From: Kitasatospora sp. MMS16-BH015
GTDB taxonomy: Bacteria > Actinomycetota > Actinomycetes > Streptomycetales > Streptomycetaceae
Reading direction: 5' to 3'
DNA: 64,000 nt
NCBI RefSeq assembly: GCF_002943525.1
Contig: NZ_CP025394.1
Location: forward strand, 2,976,001-3,040,000
Position numbers and translations under genes: made by a program. Shown piece after piece: positions 33,816 to 42,022 of the stretch. A model generated the notes under the pieces. That model saw only the letters and a list, made by a program, of their open reading frames with translations. It was not told the DNA's origin and did no database searches. The stretch's first letter is position 1; every line of letters begins with the position of its first letter.

Positions 33816-34600
33816 CAGTGGCACGTTACGCACTCTGGCCCTTCCGCCCCGCCCCTTCGGCCGCCCTCGCCGGTGCCGCCGCCTCCGGTGTCACTGCGGG
33901 CGGCGTCACCGCAGGCGGGGTCTCCACGGCCACCTCCCCCAGTCTGGCCGGGAAGCTCGATCAGACGGACCGTCGGCTGAGCGCGCTCAGCACCCGGCTC
34001 CGCGAGGTCCAGGCGGCCGGCGAGCACGCCCAGCTCTTCTCACTGGAGCACGAGTTGCGGGCCGCCCTGCACGAGGTGCGGTTCACCGCCCCGGGCTACC
34101 GCCCGGTGTCGCTCAGCGCCGCCCTGGTGCGGGCGGCCGACACCCTGCGCGCCGTGGGCATCGAGCTGGACATCGCCGCCGCTCTGGAGACGGCCTCCGC
34201 CTGGGTCGCTGGCGCGCCCGGCTGGAGCCCGCAGGCCTGTGACGCGCTGGGCTGGGTGCTGCGCGAGTGCACCGCCAACATCCTGCGGCACAGCACCGCC
34301 CACCGGGCCTGGATCTCGCTCTCGCCGACGGCCGACGGCCTCCGCCTCGCGATCGGCAACAACGGCGTCCCCCGGCGCCGCGGCGGCCCGGAGCGGAGCG
34401 GTTTCGGCGAGGAGCGTTCCGGCAGCCGGCACCGGCCCCTCGGGCCCGGTAGTGGGAGCGGTATCCCCAGTATGCTGGCCCAGGTCTCGGTGATGGGCGG
34501 CACCCTGCGGGTCGACCGTAGCGACTCCCGCTTCGAGCTCGTCGCGGTCGTGCCGACCACCCCCCGGTCGGGGGTGCGGGCGACGGCAGGGAGTGTCTGA
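33812..34600 (+). CDS. orphan HATPase of the NarL-kinase type lacking the phospho-acceptor histidine domain
   Basis: The 262-aa product ends in a HATPase domain of the two-component NarL/DesK type (ALGWVLRECTANILRHSTAHRAWISL, the N box; later GSGIPSMLAQVSVMGGTLRVD). Its N-terminal half lacks membrane helices and has no RDLHD-type H box; the region where it should lie is a helix with STRLREVQAAGEHAQLFSLEHEL. It therefore cannot be a normal autophosphorylating kinase. It is followed 18 bases later by a NarL response regulator and probably acts with it. The GTG start at 33812 overlaps the previous stop; a GTG at 33818 is an alternative. Confidence 0.75.
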   Translation: MTVARYALWPFRPAPSAALAGAAASGVTAGGVTAGGVSTATSPSLAGKLDQTDRRLSALSTRLREVQAAGEHAQLFSLEHELRAALHEVRFTAPGYRPVSLSAALVRAADTLRAVGIELDIAAALETASAWVAGAPGWSPQACDALGWVLRECTANILRHSTAHRAWISLSPTADGLRLAIGNNGVPRRRGGPERSGFGEERSGSRHRPLGPGSGSGIPSMLAQVSVMGGTLRVDRSDSRFELVAVVPTTPRSGVRATAGSV

Positions 34601-34618
34601 CGGAGAAGGGGGCGCCCA

Positions 34619-35224
34619 GTGATCACAGTGGTTCTGGCGGACGATCAGCGCATCATCGCCGACGCCTTGGGCCAGTTGCTGGCCCAGGAGGACGACATCG
34701 AGGTCCTCGCCGTGGTCGGCGACGGTGACCAGGCCCTCGCGGCGATCCGTCAGCACCGGCCCGCAGTGGCCCTGTTGGACATCGACATGCCCAAGCAGGA
34801 CGGCCTCACCGTGACGGCCCAGGTCAAGCAGGAGCTGCCGCAGATCAAGGTGGTCATCCTGACCTCCTTCGGCCAGCCCGGCTATCTCACCCGCGCGCTC
34901 AACGCCCAGGCCGACGGCTTCCTCGCCAAGAACTCCCAGGTCGAGGAGATCATCGACACGGTCCGTCAGGTGGCCGCCGGCCGCCGGGTGATCGACCCGG
35001 CCCTCGCGGTCACGGCCCTGACCGCCGCGCCCAATCCGCTCACCGGCCGGGAGCGCGAGGTGTTGGAGGCCGCCGAGCACGGCGCCCCGCTCTCCGACGT
35101 GGCCTCCCGGCTGCACCTGGCCCACGGCACCATCCGCAACCACCTCTCGGCGGCCATGGCCAAGACCGGCACCCGCACCCGGGTCGAGGCCGCCAAGGCC
35201 GCCCGCGAGCGCGGCTGGCTCTGA
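34619..35224 (+). CDS. NarL/LuxR-family response regulator
   Basis: The 201-aa product has a receiver domain (TVVLADDQRIIADALGQLL; phospho-acceptor Asp in VALLDIDMPKQDG) and a C-terminal LuxR helix-turn-helix (LTGREREVLEAAEHGAPLSD and LHLAHGTIRNHLSAAMAK). It is transcribed with the histidine-less HATPase gene. Both flank the control region of the RiPP locus, so regulation of that locus is likely. The GTG start has GAAGGGGG upstream. Confidence 0.92.
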   Translation: MITVVLADDQRIIADALGQLLAQEDDIEVLAVVGDGDQALAAIRQHRPAVALLDIDMPKQDGLTVTAQVKQELPQIKVVILTSFGQPGYLTRALNAQADGFLAKNSQVEEIIDTVRQVAAGRRVIDPALAVTALTAAPNPLTGREREVLEAAEHGAPLSDVASRLHLAHGTIRNHLSAAMAKTGTRTRVEAAKAARERGWL

Positions 35225-35279
35225 GCGGCGGTCAGCGCGGTCAGGCCTGACCGTCCAGCCCGACCGAGCGGGGTCTGAC

Positions 35280-35352
35280 GGAGTCCGGCCCGACCGGGTG
35301 GGGCCCGACCGGAGTCCGGCCCGACCGGGTGGGGCCCGACCGGAGTCCGGCC
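35280..35352. repeat. 31-base tandem repeat between convergent regulator genes
   Basis: Two exact copies of a 31-base unit (35280-35310, 35311-35341; it begins GGAGTCCGGCCCGACCGGG) are followed by an 11-base partial copy. The unit can fold as GGCCCGACC...GGGTGGGGCCC. The repeat sits in the 127-base gap between two convergent regulator genes and may act as a two-way terminator. Confidence 0.8.
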
Positions 35353-36020
35353 TAGGAGATCCAGCCCGCCTCGCGGGCGATCCGGATCGCGTCGATCCGG
35401 TTCCGACCGCCGACCTTGACCACGATCGAGGTCAGGTAGTTGCGCACCGTCCCCTCGGAGAGGTGCAGGGCCCGGGCGATCTCGCCGACCTCGGCTCCCG
35501 GCGAGGCCAGCTGGAGCACCTCGCCCTCACGCGCCGTCAGCGGGCTCTCCCGGCTCTCCCAGACCGACATCGCGAGCTGCGGGTCGATCACCCGCTGCCC
35601 GGCGGCCACCGAACGGACGGCCGCAGCCAACTGCTCCGGCAGCGCGTCCTTGAGCAGGTACCCGCTCACCTGGGCGTCCAGCGCCCGCCGCAGCGTGCCC
35701 GGTCGGCCGAGGCTGGTCAACATCAACGCCCGGCAGGACGGCAGCTGCTCGGCCAACTGCGCGGCGGCGGCGAGGCCGTCCATCCCGGGCAGGTCCACGT
35801 CCAGCACGGCCACGTCGGGCCGGTGCTCCAGGGCCGCGGGCAGGATCGCGTCCCCGCGGTCCACGTCCACCACGACCTCGATGTCCGGCTCCAGCTGGAG
35901 CAGCGCGATCAGCGCACCGCGCACCATGTGGGCATCCTCGGCCAGCAGTACGCGCAGCTTGCGCCCCTCGGCCTCCGGGGCCGCGGCGGTCTCGGGTACG
36001 GCGCTACCGGGCCGCACCAT
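35352..36020 (-). CDS. NarL/LuxR-family response regulator (second)
   Basis: The 222-aa product has a receiver domain (LRVLLAEDAHMVRGALIALL; Asp in VAVLDVDLPGMDGL) and a LuxR helix-turn-helix (LTAREGEVLQLASPGAEVGE and LHLSEGTVRNYLTSIVVK). The ATG overlaps the stop of the kinase gene (ATGA), so the pair is coupled. Its paralogue at 34619 belongs to the other regulatory pair of the locus. It would be phosphorylated by the adjacent kinase and is expected to bind operators in the locus. Confidence 0.92.
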   Translation of the reverse strand: MVRPGSAVPETAAAPEAEGRKLRVLLAEDAHMVRGALIALLQLEPDIEVVVDVDRGDAILPAALEHRPDVAVLDVDLPGMDGLAAAAQLAEQLPSCRALMLTSLGRPGTLRRALDAQVSGYLLKDALPEQLAAAVRSVAAGQRVIDPQLAMSVWESRESPLTAREGEVLQLASPGAEVGEIARALHLSEGTVRNYLTSIVVKVGGRNRIDAIRIAREAGWIS

Positions 36021-37246
36021 CAGACCGCCACCTTCCGGGAGAGCCTGCGCAGCGCTCTGAGCGGCTGGATGTCCAGCCCCACCGCCTCGGGCGCAGCCTC
36101 CACCGGGACGGTGGCCACCAGGTGGAACCGCCCGTCCGGGCGCAGCCCGGCGCTGAGCGTGCCGCCCATCGCGCGGACTCTCAGGGTCAGGTTGCCCAGG
36201 CCGCTGCCACCGTGCGGGTCGACGGTGGCCACGCCCGGATCCACGCCGTCGTTGACGACCGAGAGCTGGACGGTGTTGTCCTCCTGGACCGCCTCGATGG
36301 TGCAGGAGCGCACCCGGCTGTGCCGCAGCAGGTTGGTCATGCCCTCGCGCAGTACCGTCGCCAGCACGGTGTCCACCGCCGGCGGCAGCTCGCCCACCGA
36401 GACGGTCAGCGCGGCGTCCACCTCGGCGGCCCGCAGCACCTCCCGCGCCGATGCGCACTCCTGCACCAGCGACATCTCCCGGTACCCGCTGGCCACCAGC
36501 CGGACATCGGCCAGCGCCTGCCGCGAGATGTCCAGCACCTCGGACACCTCCTCGCGAGCCCGGTCCGGGCTGGCGGGGAGCAGACGGCGGATCAGCTCGC
36601 TCTTGAGCGAGATCGCGGAGAGGCTGTAGCCGAGCAGGTCGTGGAGATCGCGGGCGAATCGCAGCCGCTCGTTGGAGACGGCCATCCGGGCGAGTTCACC
36701 ACGGGTCTCGTGCAGCACTGTGACGAGTTCCGCCAGTCGGGAGATCCCGTACACGACAAGACCGCTGAGCCAGGTGGACTGGCCCATATAGACCGTGTCC
36801 ACCACGCTCATTCCGGCGATTCCGCCGTAGACCATCATGCTGAGACCGGTCAGGCCGTAAAGGGTCCAGGCCCAGCGGGCAGGCAGGATGAGCAGGAAGG
36901 ATCCGGCCAGGAACGAGCCCATGCCTCCCCAGCCGCGGTGGAAGACGATGAGCGGCAGGAAAGTCAGCAGGGCCTGGCTCCCCAGGCTCAGGGTTTTGAC
37001 CCGCACCGTCGCCTGGCGCATTCGAGGATTCGAATGGAGGAGCTGGAGCATGAAAATGACCAGCACCCCCACCATGCCGGCGATAATCGTCGGAATATCC
37101 CGAATGAAGGTCAGGATATTGAGGTAGGTAATGACGAGATAAGCCACGAGAACCGCGTAGAGCATCCCCCGGGCAAGCTTCGGAGCGAGCACCTCCGCCG
37201 TGTCCGCCAGACGCTGCGGCGGCTGGGCGGGCTGACCATCCCTCAT
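36020..37246 (-). CDS. NarL-family sensor histidine kinase
   Basis: The 408-aa product has an N-terminal block of about six hydrophobic helices (YAVLVAYLVITYLNILTFI through TWLSGLVVYGISRL), then the DHp H box RFARDLHDLLGYSLSAISLK and a HATPase domain (VLREGMTNLLRHSRVRSCTIE; GGSGLGNLTLRVRAMGG). The ATG at 37246 has GGGAG six bases upstream; starts at 37258 or 37375 are possible but would add residues ahead of the helices. The N-terminal coding part is notably less GC-rich than the rest. It overlaps the response regulator gene and lies between it and the YcaO gene. Confidence 0.9.
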   Translation of the reverse strand: MRDGQPAQPPQRLADTAEVLAPKLARGMLYAVLVAYLVITYLNILTFIRDIPTIIAGMVGVLVIFMLQLLHSNPRMRQATVRVKTLSLGSQALLTFLPLIVFHRGWGGMGSFLAGSFLLILPARWAWTLYGLTGLSMMVYGGIAGMSVVDTVYMGQSTWLSGLVVYGISRLAELVTVLHETRGELARMAVSNERLRFARDLHDLLGYSLSAISLKSELIRRLLPASPDRAREEVSEVLDISRQALADVRLVASGYREMSLVQECASAREVLRAAEVDAALTVSVGELPPAVDTVLATVLREGMTNLLRHSRVRSCTIEAVQEDNTVQLSVVNDGVDPGVATVDPHGGSGLGNLTLRVRAMGGTLSAGLRPDGRFHLVATVPVEAAPEAVGLDIQPLRALRRLSRKVAV

Positions 37247-37306
37247 ACCGGCTCCCATGGGTCCTACTCGACTCCGGACGGAGCATATGACATCGACCCC
37301 GCTCAA

Positions 37307-37333
37307 GGAAAGGATGATATCTCTATCCTTTCC
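37307..37333. promoter_or_regulatory. 9-base inverted repeat between the YcaO and kinase genes
   Basis: GGAAAGGAT (37307-37315) and ATCCTTTCC (37325-37333) are perfect arms around a GATATCTCT spacer. It lies just downstream of the minus-strand YcaO gene and about 60 bases upstream of the kinase start. Either a terminator for the first or an operator for the second fits. Confidence 0.5.
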
Positions 37334-37367
37334 GCCCCCTGACCAGGGAACTCGGTGCGAGCTGCGG

Positions 37368-39692
37368 CTAGACAAAAAGCGGGATCGGATTGAGCTCCTC
37401 GAAGGGTGTGGCGCTCTTCACGCGGCCGAGGGCCAACGGCACGTCGTAGAGCCGGCCGGGGGCGAAGCGGGCCCAGAAGTGCCGCAGGCCCGGAACGATC
37501 ACCCGGACCACCGGCAGGCCTATGTCCGGCCTGGTTTGGTCGAGCACCAACAGTTCGAGGCCATGGCGGCTGAGCAGCTGTATCGCGCCCTCGACGTCGT
37601 CTTTCAGGTCCGTGGTCCGCCGACACTCCCAGGCCTCCGGGCCGCGAGCGGGGACGCCCTCGTCCGACCGCAGGTACGGCTGGCGGGCCACCGTCGCGGT
37701 CCGCCACCAGGCGACCGCGGTGCGGTCCTGCACGGCGTACCCGCCGTCGCGGGCTGTGGCATCCGCCACAGCGGGAAGCAGTTGGTTCAGCTCCGTCAGC
37801 GCCCGGCGCAGCGCCACGGCCGGATCGAGGTGTGCACCGAACCCGAAGATCACGTCCTCGGCCGGCTGGTCCGTCCGGCGGGAGAGTGCCGCCATCACCG
37901 GGATGCCCAGGTCGGCGGTGAGGTCGAGCACCCAGACCTCGCGGCCCATCCCCCGGTGGCCCGCGCGCATGGCGGGCAGCCACGACTCGGTGGCCGCGAA
38001 GGCGTCCAGGTCCACGGCGGGCTGCCGGGTGCGGTTGTACCACCAGAGGGCGACGGCATCCCGCTCGACGAGCTCCAGGAAACCCTGCAGCACCGCATCC
38101 TCCAGGCTGGCCCCCGCCGCGTTGCCGTTGGAGTCGGCCACCGGCAACCCCTCGTCGGGGGCGGTGGCCGAGTAGTAGAGGAGCGAGGACGGCACCAACC
38201 GGCGCTCGCCGGCCGTGAGCGACCAGACCGGAGTCCAGTCCACCACGCGCTGCTCGTCGAACGGTTCGGGCACCTGCTGGAACGAGGAGTCGGCGTGCTC
38301 GGCGTTCCACTGGGCCCGGCCGGAGTGCTGGCGGTCGTGGAAGAGCTGGATCCGAGCCGGGTGGACCGCGGACTTGCCGAGCTCCCGGTAGCTGGCGCGC
38401 ACCACCGGCTCGTCGCCGTGCCAGGATCCGCTGTAGCGCTCGACCGCCTCGCAGAGCGCACTCACCCGGGCCTCCTCGTCGGTCAGCCCCTTGCCGCCGG
38501 AGAGGGAGCGCAGGCCACTGCGCAGGCCGCCGAGCGTGCCGGGGGCCAGGGCCAGGTTGTGGCCCGAGAGGTAGCTGTGGGCGAACTCCGGGCTCCGCGG
38601 GTCACGGCGGAGCTCCCGGACCACCCCGGTGATCGGGTCGACGAGATGACCGTAGGCCGCCAGCATCTGCCCCGGGGTCAGCGCGCGGTGACCGTTGGCC
38701 GCACCGGGCGCCTTGGGCCGACTGGTGAGCACCACGGGCCGGCGGACCAGACGGGCCACCAGGGCGCCGTCACCGCACTCGGTGCACTGCGGGCGACGGG
38801 TGACGGGATGAGAGCTGCCGGCAAGGGTGAGGGTGTCGAGGGCGTACACGGCGTCCTGGCCTTCGTAGCGCAGGCCGCTCAACCACTTGGCGGCTTCCAG
38901 TACGGCGGTCTGCACCCCGATGGCGCGACCGGCGGCCAGCGAGGCCTCCGCGCGCGGAAGCGGCGCGCCGCCCGCGCCGGGCGGGCTCGCCGGAGCAACG
39001 GGCGGCTGACGGAGGTCGGCATGCAGGAGCGGAAGCTCGGAGCGGCGGTGACCACGCAGCCGGTTGGCGAGGCAGTGCCAGCAGGCGCTCTCCCCCGGCC
39101 GGAAGATCGGTCCGATCCACGGGTCCGGTCCGGTCGGACGAGCCAGCAGCCACGGTCGGCGGGCGGCACGCTGACGAGCGTCGATCTCGGCGAGCGCGGG
39201 ATCGAGGTAGTCGTTGCAGAGCATCAGGGTGAGCGCGGCGGACCGGCCTTGGACGAGCCTGAGCCCGGAGTCACGGCAGGCCTGCTCGACGGCCTCCTGG
39301 TCGATCCCGCCGAGCGTCACCACCCGGATCCCGTCGCGGGCCAGGTCTGCTGCGGCCTGACCGCCGTTCAACCCCGCCAGGTCCCAGTAGGCCTCCGCCG
39401 CAGGATCGACGGTGTCCGTCCTGGTCCGCACCAGCCCGGTCTCGACGAGGGCCCGGAGCCCTTTGATCGCTTGGTCGGCTGAGAGCCGACCCGCGACGGC
39501 CGCGAGGATCTCGACTCCGGTGCGGGTGCCGTCCAGGAACGGCGCGAGGATCTCGACCTCCGGACCGCGCAGCGCGGTGACCGAGCGGGGCGAGACGAGG
39601 TAGGTCGCCTCGCCAGGCACCACGCGGACGCGCAGGTGCGCCTTGAAGCCGAGGCGCGCCTCGCCGGCCGCCCCGGCCCCGACCGCAGTCAT
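37368..39692 (-). CDS. fused E1-like/YcaO azoline cyclodehydratase
   Basis: The 774-aa product has an N-terminal winged-helix leader-binding region (residues about 15-90), an E1-like domain with two zinc-type cysteine pairs (SACWHCLANRLRG and PQCTECGDG), and a C-terminal YcaO domain (about 400-774). YcaO ATP-binding stretches include SALCEAVERYSGSW, GASLEDAVLQGFLELVERDAVALWWYN and VALRRALTELNQLL. It ends NPIPLFV, reminiscent of the proline-rich tail that completes the active site. Such enzymes convert Cys/Ser/Thr of a peptide to azolines using ATP. The ATG overlaps the stop of the candidate precursor gene, placing both in one operon. Confidence 0.88.
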   Translation of the reverse strand: MTAVGAGAAGEARLGFKAHLRVRVVPGEATYLVSPRSVTALRGPEVEILAPFLDGTRTGVEILAAVAGRLSADQAIKGLRALVETGLVRTRTDTVDPAAEAYWDLAGLNGGQAAADLARDGIRVVTLGGIDQEAVEQACRDSGLRLVQGRSAALTLMLCNDYLDPALAEIDARQRAARRPWLLARPTGPDPWIGPIFRPGESACWHCLANRLRGHRRSELPLLHADLRQPPVAPASPPGAGGAPLPRAEASLAAGRAIGVQTAVLEAAKWLSGLRYEGQDAVYALDTLTLAGSSHPVTRRPQCTECGDGALVARLVRRPVVLTSRPKAPGAANGHRALTPGQMLAAYGHLVDPITGVVRELRRDPRSPEFAHSYLSGHNLALAPGTLGGLRSGLRSLSGGKGLTDEEARVSALCEAVERYSGSWHGDEPVVRASYRELGKSAVHPARIQLFHDRQHSGRAQWNAEHADSSFQQVPEPFDEQRVVDWTPVWSLTAGERRLVPSSLLYYSATAPDEGLPVADSNGNAAGASLEDAVLQGFLELVERDAVALWWYNRTRQPAVDLDAFAATESWLPAMRAGHRGMGREVWVLDLTADLGIPVMAALSRRTDQPAEDVIFGFGAHLDPAVALRRALTELNQLLPAVADATARDGGYAVQDRTAVAWWRTATVARQPYLRSDEGVPARGPEAWECRRTTDLKDDVEGAIQLLSRHGLELLVLDQTRPDIGLPVVRVIVPGLRHFWARFAPGRLYDVPLALGRVKSATPFEELNPIPLFV

Positions 39693-40114
39693 GCGGCGCG
39701 CTCGACGCCCGGCGCCCCTTCGACGCGGTTGCAGAGGCAGAACATGGTCACCGTGTTCGGATCGGGCTCGTCCAGTTCCTCGATCACGAAGCCGACGCCG
39801 GTGCGGGCGGTCCCCTCCACTGTCCGCACCGGCGTTCTGCGACCCGCATCCCGGCGGACGGCCAGGACCGACGCGCCGGTGATGCCCAGGTCGTCGAGGA
39901 GCAGGTCCTCGAGGTCCTGGTCGAGCCGGTCCAGGTCGCGCGGGACCCGGCCGGTGATGCCCAGGTCGTCCAGCTGCGGGTCGTCGAGCGTCAGGACGCT
40001 CGAGGACCCCAGCTGTGCGGACAGGGCATCCAGCACGTCGGACGCATCAGGGGCATACCGATGTGTAGCCTTCGCCGCCCGGGCAGAGGCTGCGGTGGGC
40101 GTGTTGGCGTTCAT
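39689..40114 (-). CDS. candidate RiPP precursor peptide (141 aa)
   Basis: The 141-aa product starts at an ATG with GGGGGA upstream and overlaps the YcaO gene by four bases. The middle is acidic and repeats LDDLGITG twice (DDPQLDDLGITG and DLLLDDLGITG), with a matching DNA repeat CCGGTGATGCCCAGGTCGTC on the plus strand. Acidic leaders with such LD-rich helices are typical for YcaO substrates. The C-terminus ends NTVTMFCLCNRVEGAPGVERAA, with Thr/Cys residues that could be modified. The core is not Ser/Cys/Thr-rich as in thiopeptides, and the peptide is long, so an accessory protein remains possible. Confidence 0.5.
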   Translation of the reverse strand: MNANTPTAASARAAKATHRYAPDASDVLDALSAQLGSSSVLTLDDPQLDDLGITGRVPRDLDRLDQDLEDLLLDDLGITGASVLAVRRDAGRRTPVRTVEGTARTGVGFVIEELDEPDPNTVTMFCLCNRVEGAPGVERAA

Positions 40115-40228
40115 ATGTAAATCCCCCAGATGGCGGTGGCCTGTCGGGTAGCGGGCCGTTGTCTCTGTGCTCGTGGAGAGTGTTCACGACGGACGGCCTC
40201 GATCACCAGTTCATGCGTTCACCAGTCA

Positions 40229-40247
40229 AGTATGAATTCTTCATACT
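40229..40247. promoter_or_regulatory. palindrome upstream of the precursor-YcaO operon
   Basis: AGTATGAA and TTCATACT are perfect eight-base arms around TTC. On the minus strand the palindrome overlaps the upstream edge of a TTGACT that could be a -35 element about 115 bases before the precursor ATG. The surrounding stretch is A/T-rich for this genome. An operator role is inferred. Confidence 0.55.
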
Positions 40248-40338
40248 CCAATCGGCTACAGACCGTAACCGCTGCCGCCTGCGGGCTGCCAAACTGTCGC
40301 CTTCCCGGGCGGCCCGAGGGCCTGCTCCGACGACTGTC

Positions 40339-41190
40339 TCAGGAACCGTCGAGCACCGCGCGGGCCACCAGGTCCGGCCGGTCGTACATGACCAGGTGAC
40401 CGGCCGGGGCGGCCACCCGGAAGGCGGCGCCGAGCAGGTCGGCCAGTTCGCGCTGGCGGGTGAGCCAGCGGGCGGCGGCCCGGGTGCCGCGGCCGCGGTC
40501 GGCGGCCAGCACGGTGACCGGGACGGCGGGCAGGGGGGCGTGGGTGCGGAGGGCGGCGAGCTCGGCGGCCACGTCGAGGTAGCCGGCGTTCTCGCGCAGG
40601 GCCGCGCGCAGCGCCCGGGTGGGGCGGTAGCTGCGGCGGACCAGGGCGGCGGGGGCCGGGGCGGTGCGGCCGACGGTGCTCAGCGCGGCCACCAGGCGGC
40701 GGCCGGGCGGGCCGAGCAGGTACGGGAGGGCGAGCGCGCCGGCGGTGGCCGCCGCCGCCCGGGCCGCCAGGTCGCGCGCGGCGGGGGCCGGACGCGGACG
40801 GGGGCACGGCTCCGCACTGGCGTCCACCAGGACCAGCCCGGCCGTCCGGTCCGGGTACAGCCGGGCGAAGGCCTCGGCGTGGAAGCCGGCCAGGGAGTGG
40901 CCGACCACCGTGCAGCGGCCCGGCAGACCGAGCGCCGTCAGCAGCCGGGCGATCCGGTCGGCCTCCCCGGCGGCGGTCGGGGCCGCCCGTCCTGGGGCAC
41001 TCAGGCCGTAGCCGGGGCGGTCGAAGCGGACCACCGTGCGGTGCGGTGCGAGCAGCGGCACCACCGGCTCCCAGTCGAACCAGGCCATCCCCAGCCCCGC
41101 GCTCAGCACGCAGACCGGCCCGCTCCCCTCCGCCCGCACGTGCAGGGCCCGGCCGTCCAGCCGGACGAACCGTTCGCCCGGTCCGTTCAC
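40339..41190 (-). CDS. alpha/beta-fold hydrolase
   Basis: The 283-aa product has an oxyanion-hole region (VCVLSAGLGMAWFDWEP), the nucleophile elbow GHSLAGF and a late His in PAGHLVMYDRPD; acidic candidates lie between (LVLVDASAEP and AADRGRG). The GTG start overlaps the stop of the DUF998 gene, so the two are co-transcribed. The substrate is unknown. It lies within the segment between the two tRNA-Lys genes, but no feature links it to the RiPP enzymes. Confidence 0.85.
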   Translation of the reverse strand: MNGPGERFVRLDGRALHVRAEGSGPVCVLSAGLGMAWFDWEPVVPLLAPHRTVVRFDRPGYGLSAPGRAAPTAAGEADRIARLLTALGLPGRCTVVGHSLAGFHAEAFARLYPDRTAGLVLVDASAEPCPRPRPAPAARDLAARAAAATAGALALPYLLGPPGRRLVAALSTVGRTAPAPAALVRRSYRPTRALRAALRENAGYLDVAAELAALRTHAPLPAVPVTVLAADRGRGTRAAARWLTRQRELADLLGAAFRVAAPAGHLVMYDRPDLVARAVLDGS

Positions 41191-41918
41191 CGGGTGCTCC
41201 GGACGGTCCCCGCACTCCGTGGGCTCCGAGCGGCCGCGTCGCCACGGGCGGAACCGACCGCCGGCGCCAGGACAGCCAGGCTGACGGCGACCAGCAGGAC
41301 CTGCAGCCGCTGTCCGGCACCGAGCGACCAGGTGCCCCGGCCCGCCTGGAAGGCGGCGATCGCGGCGAGGCTCCAGCCGGTGGCGAGCAGCTCGGCCCCG
41401 AGCAGCCAGGGCCCGAGGCGGGCGAACCGGGGCCACCAGCCGTAGCGGCGCGCGGCGATGGTGAGGGCGGTCAGGGCGGCGAGTGCGCCGATCATGGCGA
41501 GGGTGCTGCTGACCGCGTGCGCGGTGTGGGTGGCCGGCACCAGGCCCGCCGTCTCCCGGGCGGCGCACTCCGGGTCCAGGGTCGGCTTGCAGCTGAGCGG
41601 CAACCGGGAGTCGGCCACCGTCGCGGCCCCGAACAGCGCGAGCGCCGACCACCCCGTGGTCGCCCAGGCCCGCCGCTCCAACCCCACCAACGCCAGCACG
41701 GCCGCCACCAGCACCGCCGCCCCCGCCACCAGATCCGTGGCCCGGAAGAGCCCCCCGAGCGGCTGGTCCTCGGCGGCCAGCTCACTGACGTACGCCTGCA
41801 CCGGATCGAGCCCGGTCCCGATCACCACCTCCAACACCCACGCGGTGTACGCGAGCGCACTGACCGACAGCAGGACGGCGATGACCCGCGACTGCGGGCT
41901 CGCGGCGGCGCGGCGCAT
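41187..41918 (-). CDS. DUF998 family membrane protein
   Basis: The 243-aa product has about six hydrophobic helices, an early YVSELAAEDQPLGGLFRATD motif and ADSRLPLSCKPTLDPECAA, which are characteristic of DUF998 proteins. The ATG at 41918 is preceded by GAGGGGG; a GTG one codon upstream is an alternative. It is the first gene of a two-gene operon with the hydrolase. Function unknown. Confidence 0.85.
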   Translation of the reverse strand: MRRAAASPQSRVIAVLLSVSALAYTAWVLEVVIGTGLDPVQAYVSELAAEDQPLGGLFRATDLVAGAAVLVAAVLALVGLERRAWATTGWSALALFGAATVADSRLPLSCKPTLDPECAARETAGLVPATHTAHAVSSTLAMIGALAALTALTIAARRYGWWPRFARLGPWLLGAELLATGWSLAAIAAFQAGRGTWSLGAGQRLQVLLVAVSLAVLAPAVGSARGDAAARSPRSAGTVRSTR

Positions 41919-42022
41919 CACCCCCTCACCCTAAAGCCGCCAACCAGCACAAACCGGTCACCCCTCGGACGACGTGGCGCATGGCACCCCTTCGGACCGT
42001 GTATTGTTTTCCAGGTCAGCAA

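Noticed and set aside
40192..40232. Thirteen-codon minus-strand frame starting inside the AGTATGAA palindrome
   Set aside because: It is too short, has no ribosome-binding site and overlaps a likely promoter; the match to a start codon comes from the palindrome itself.
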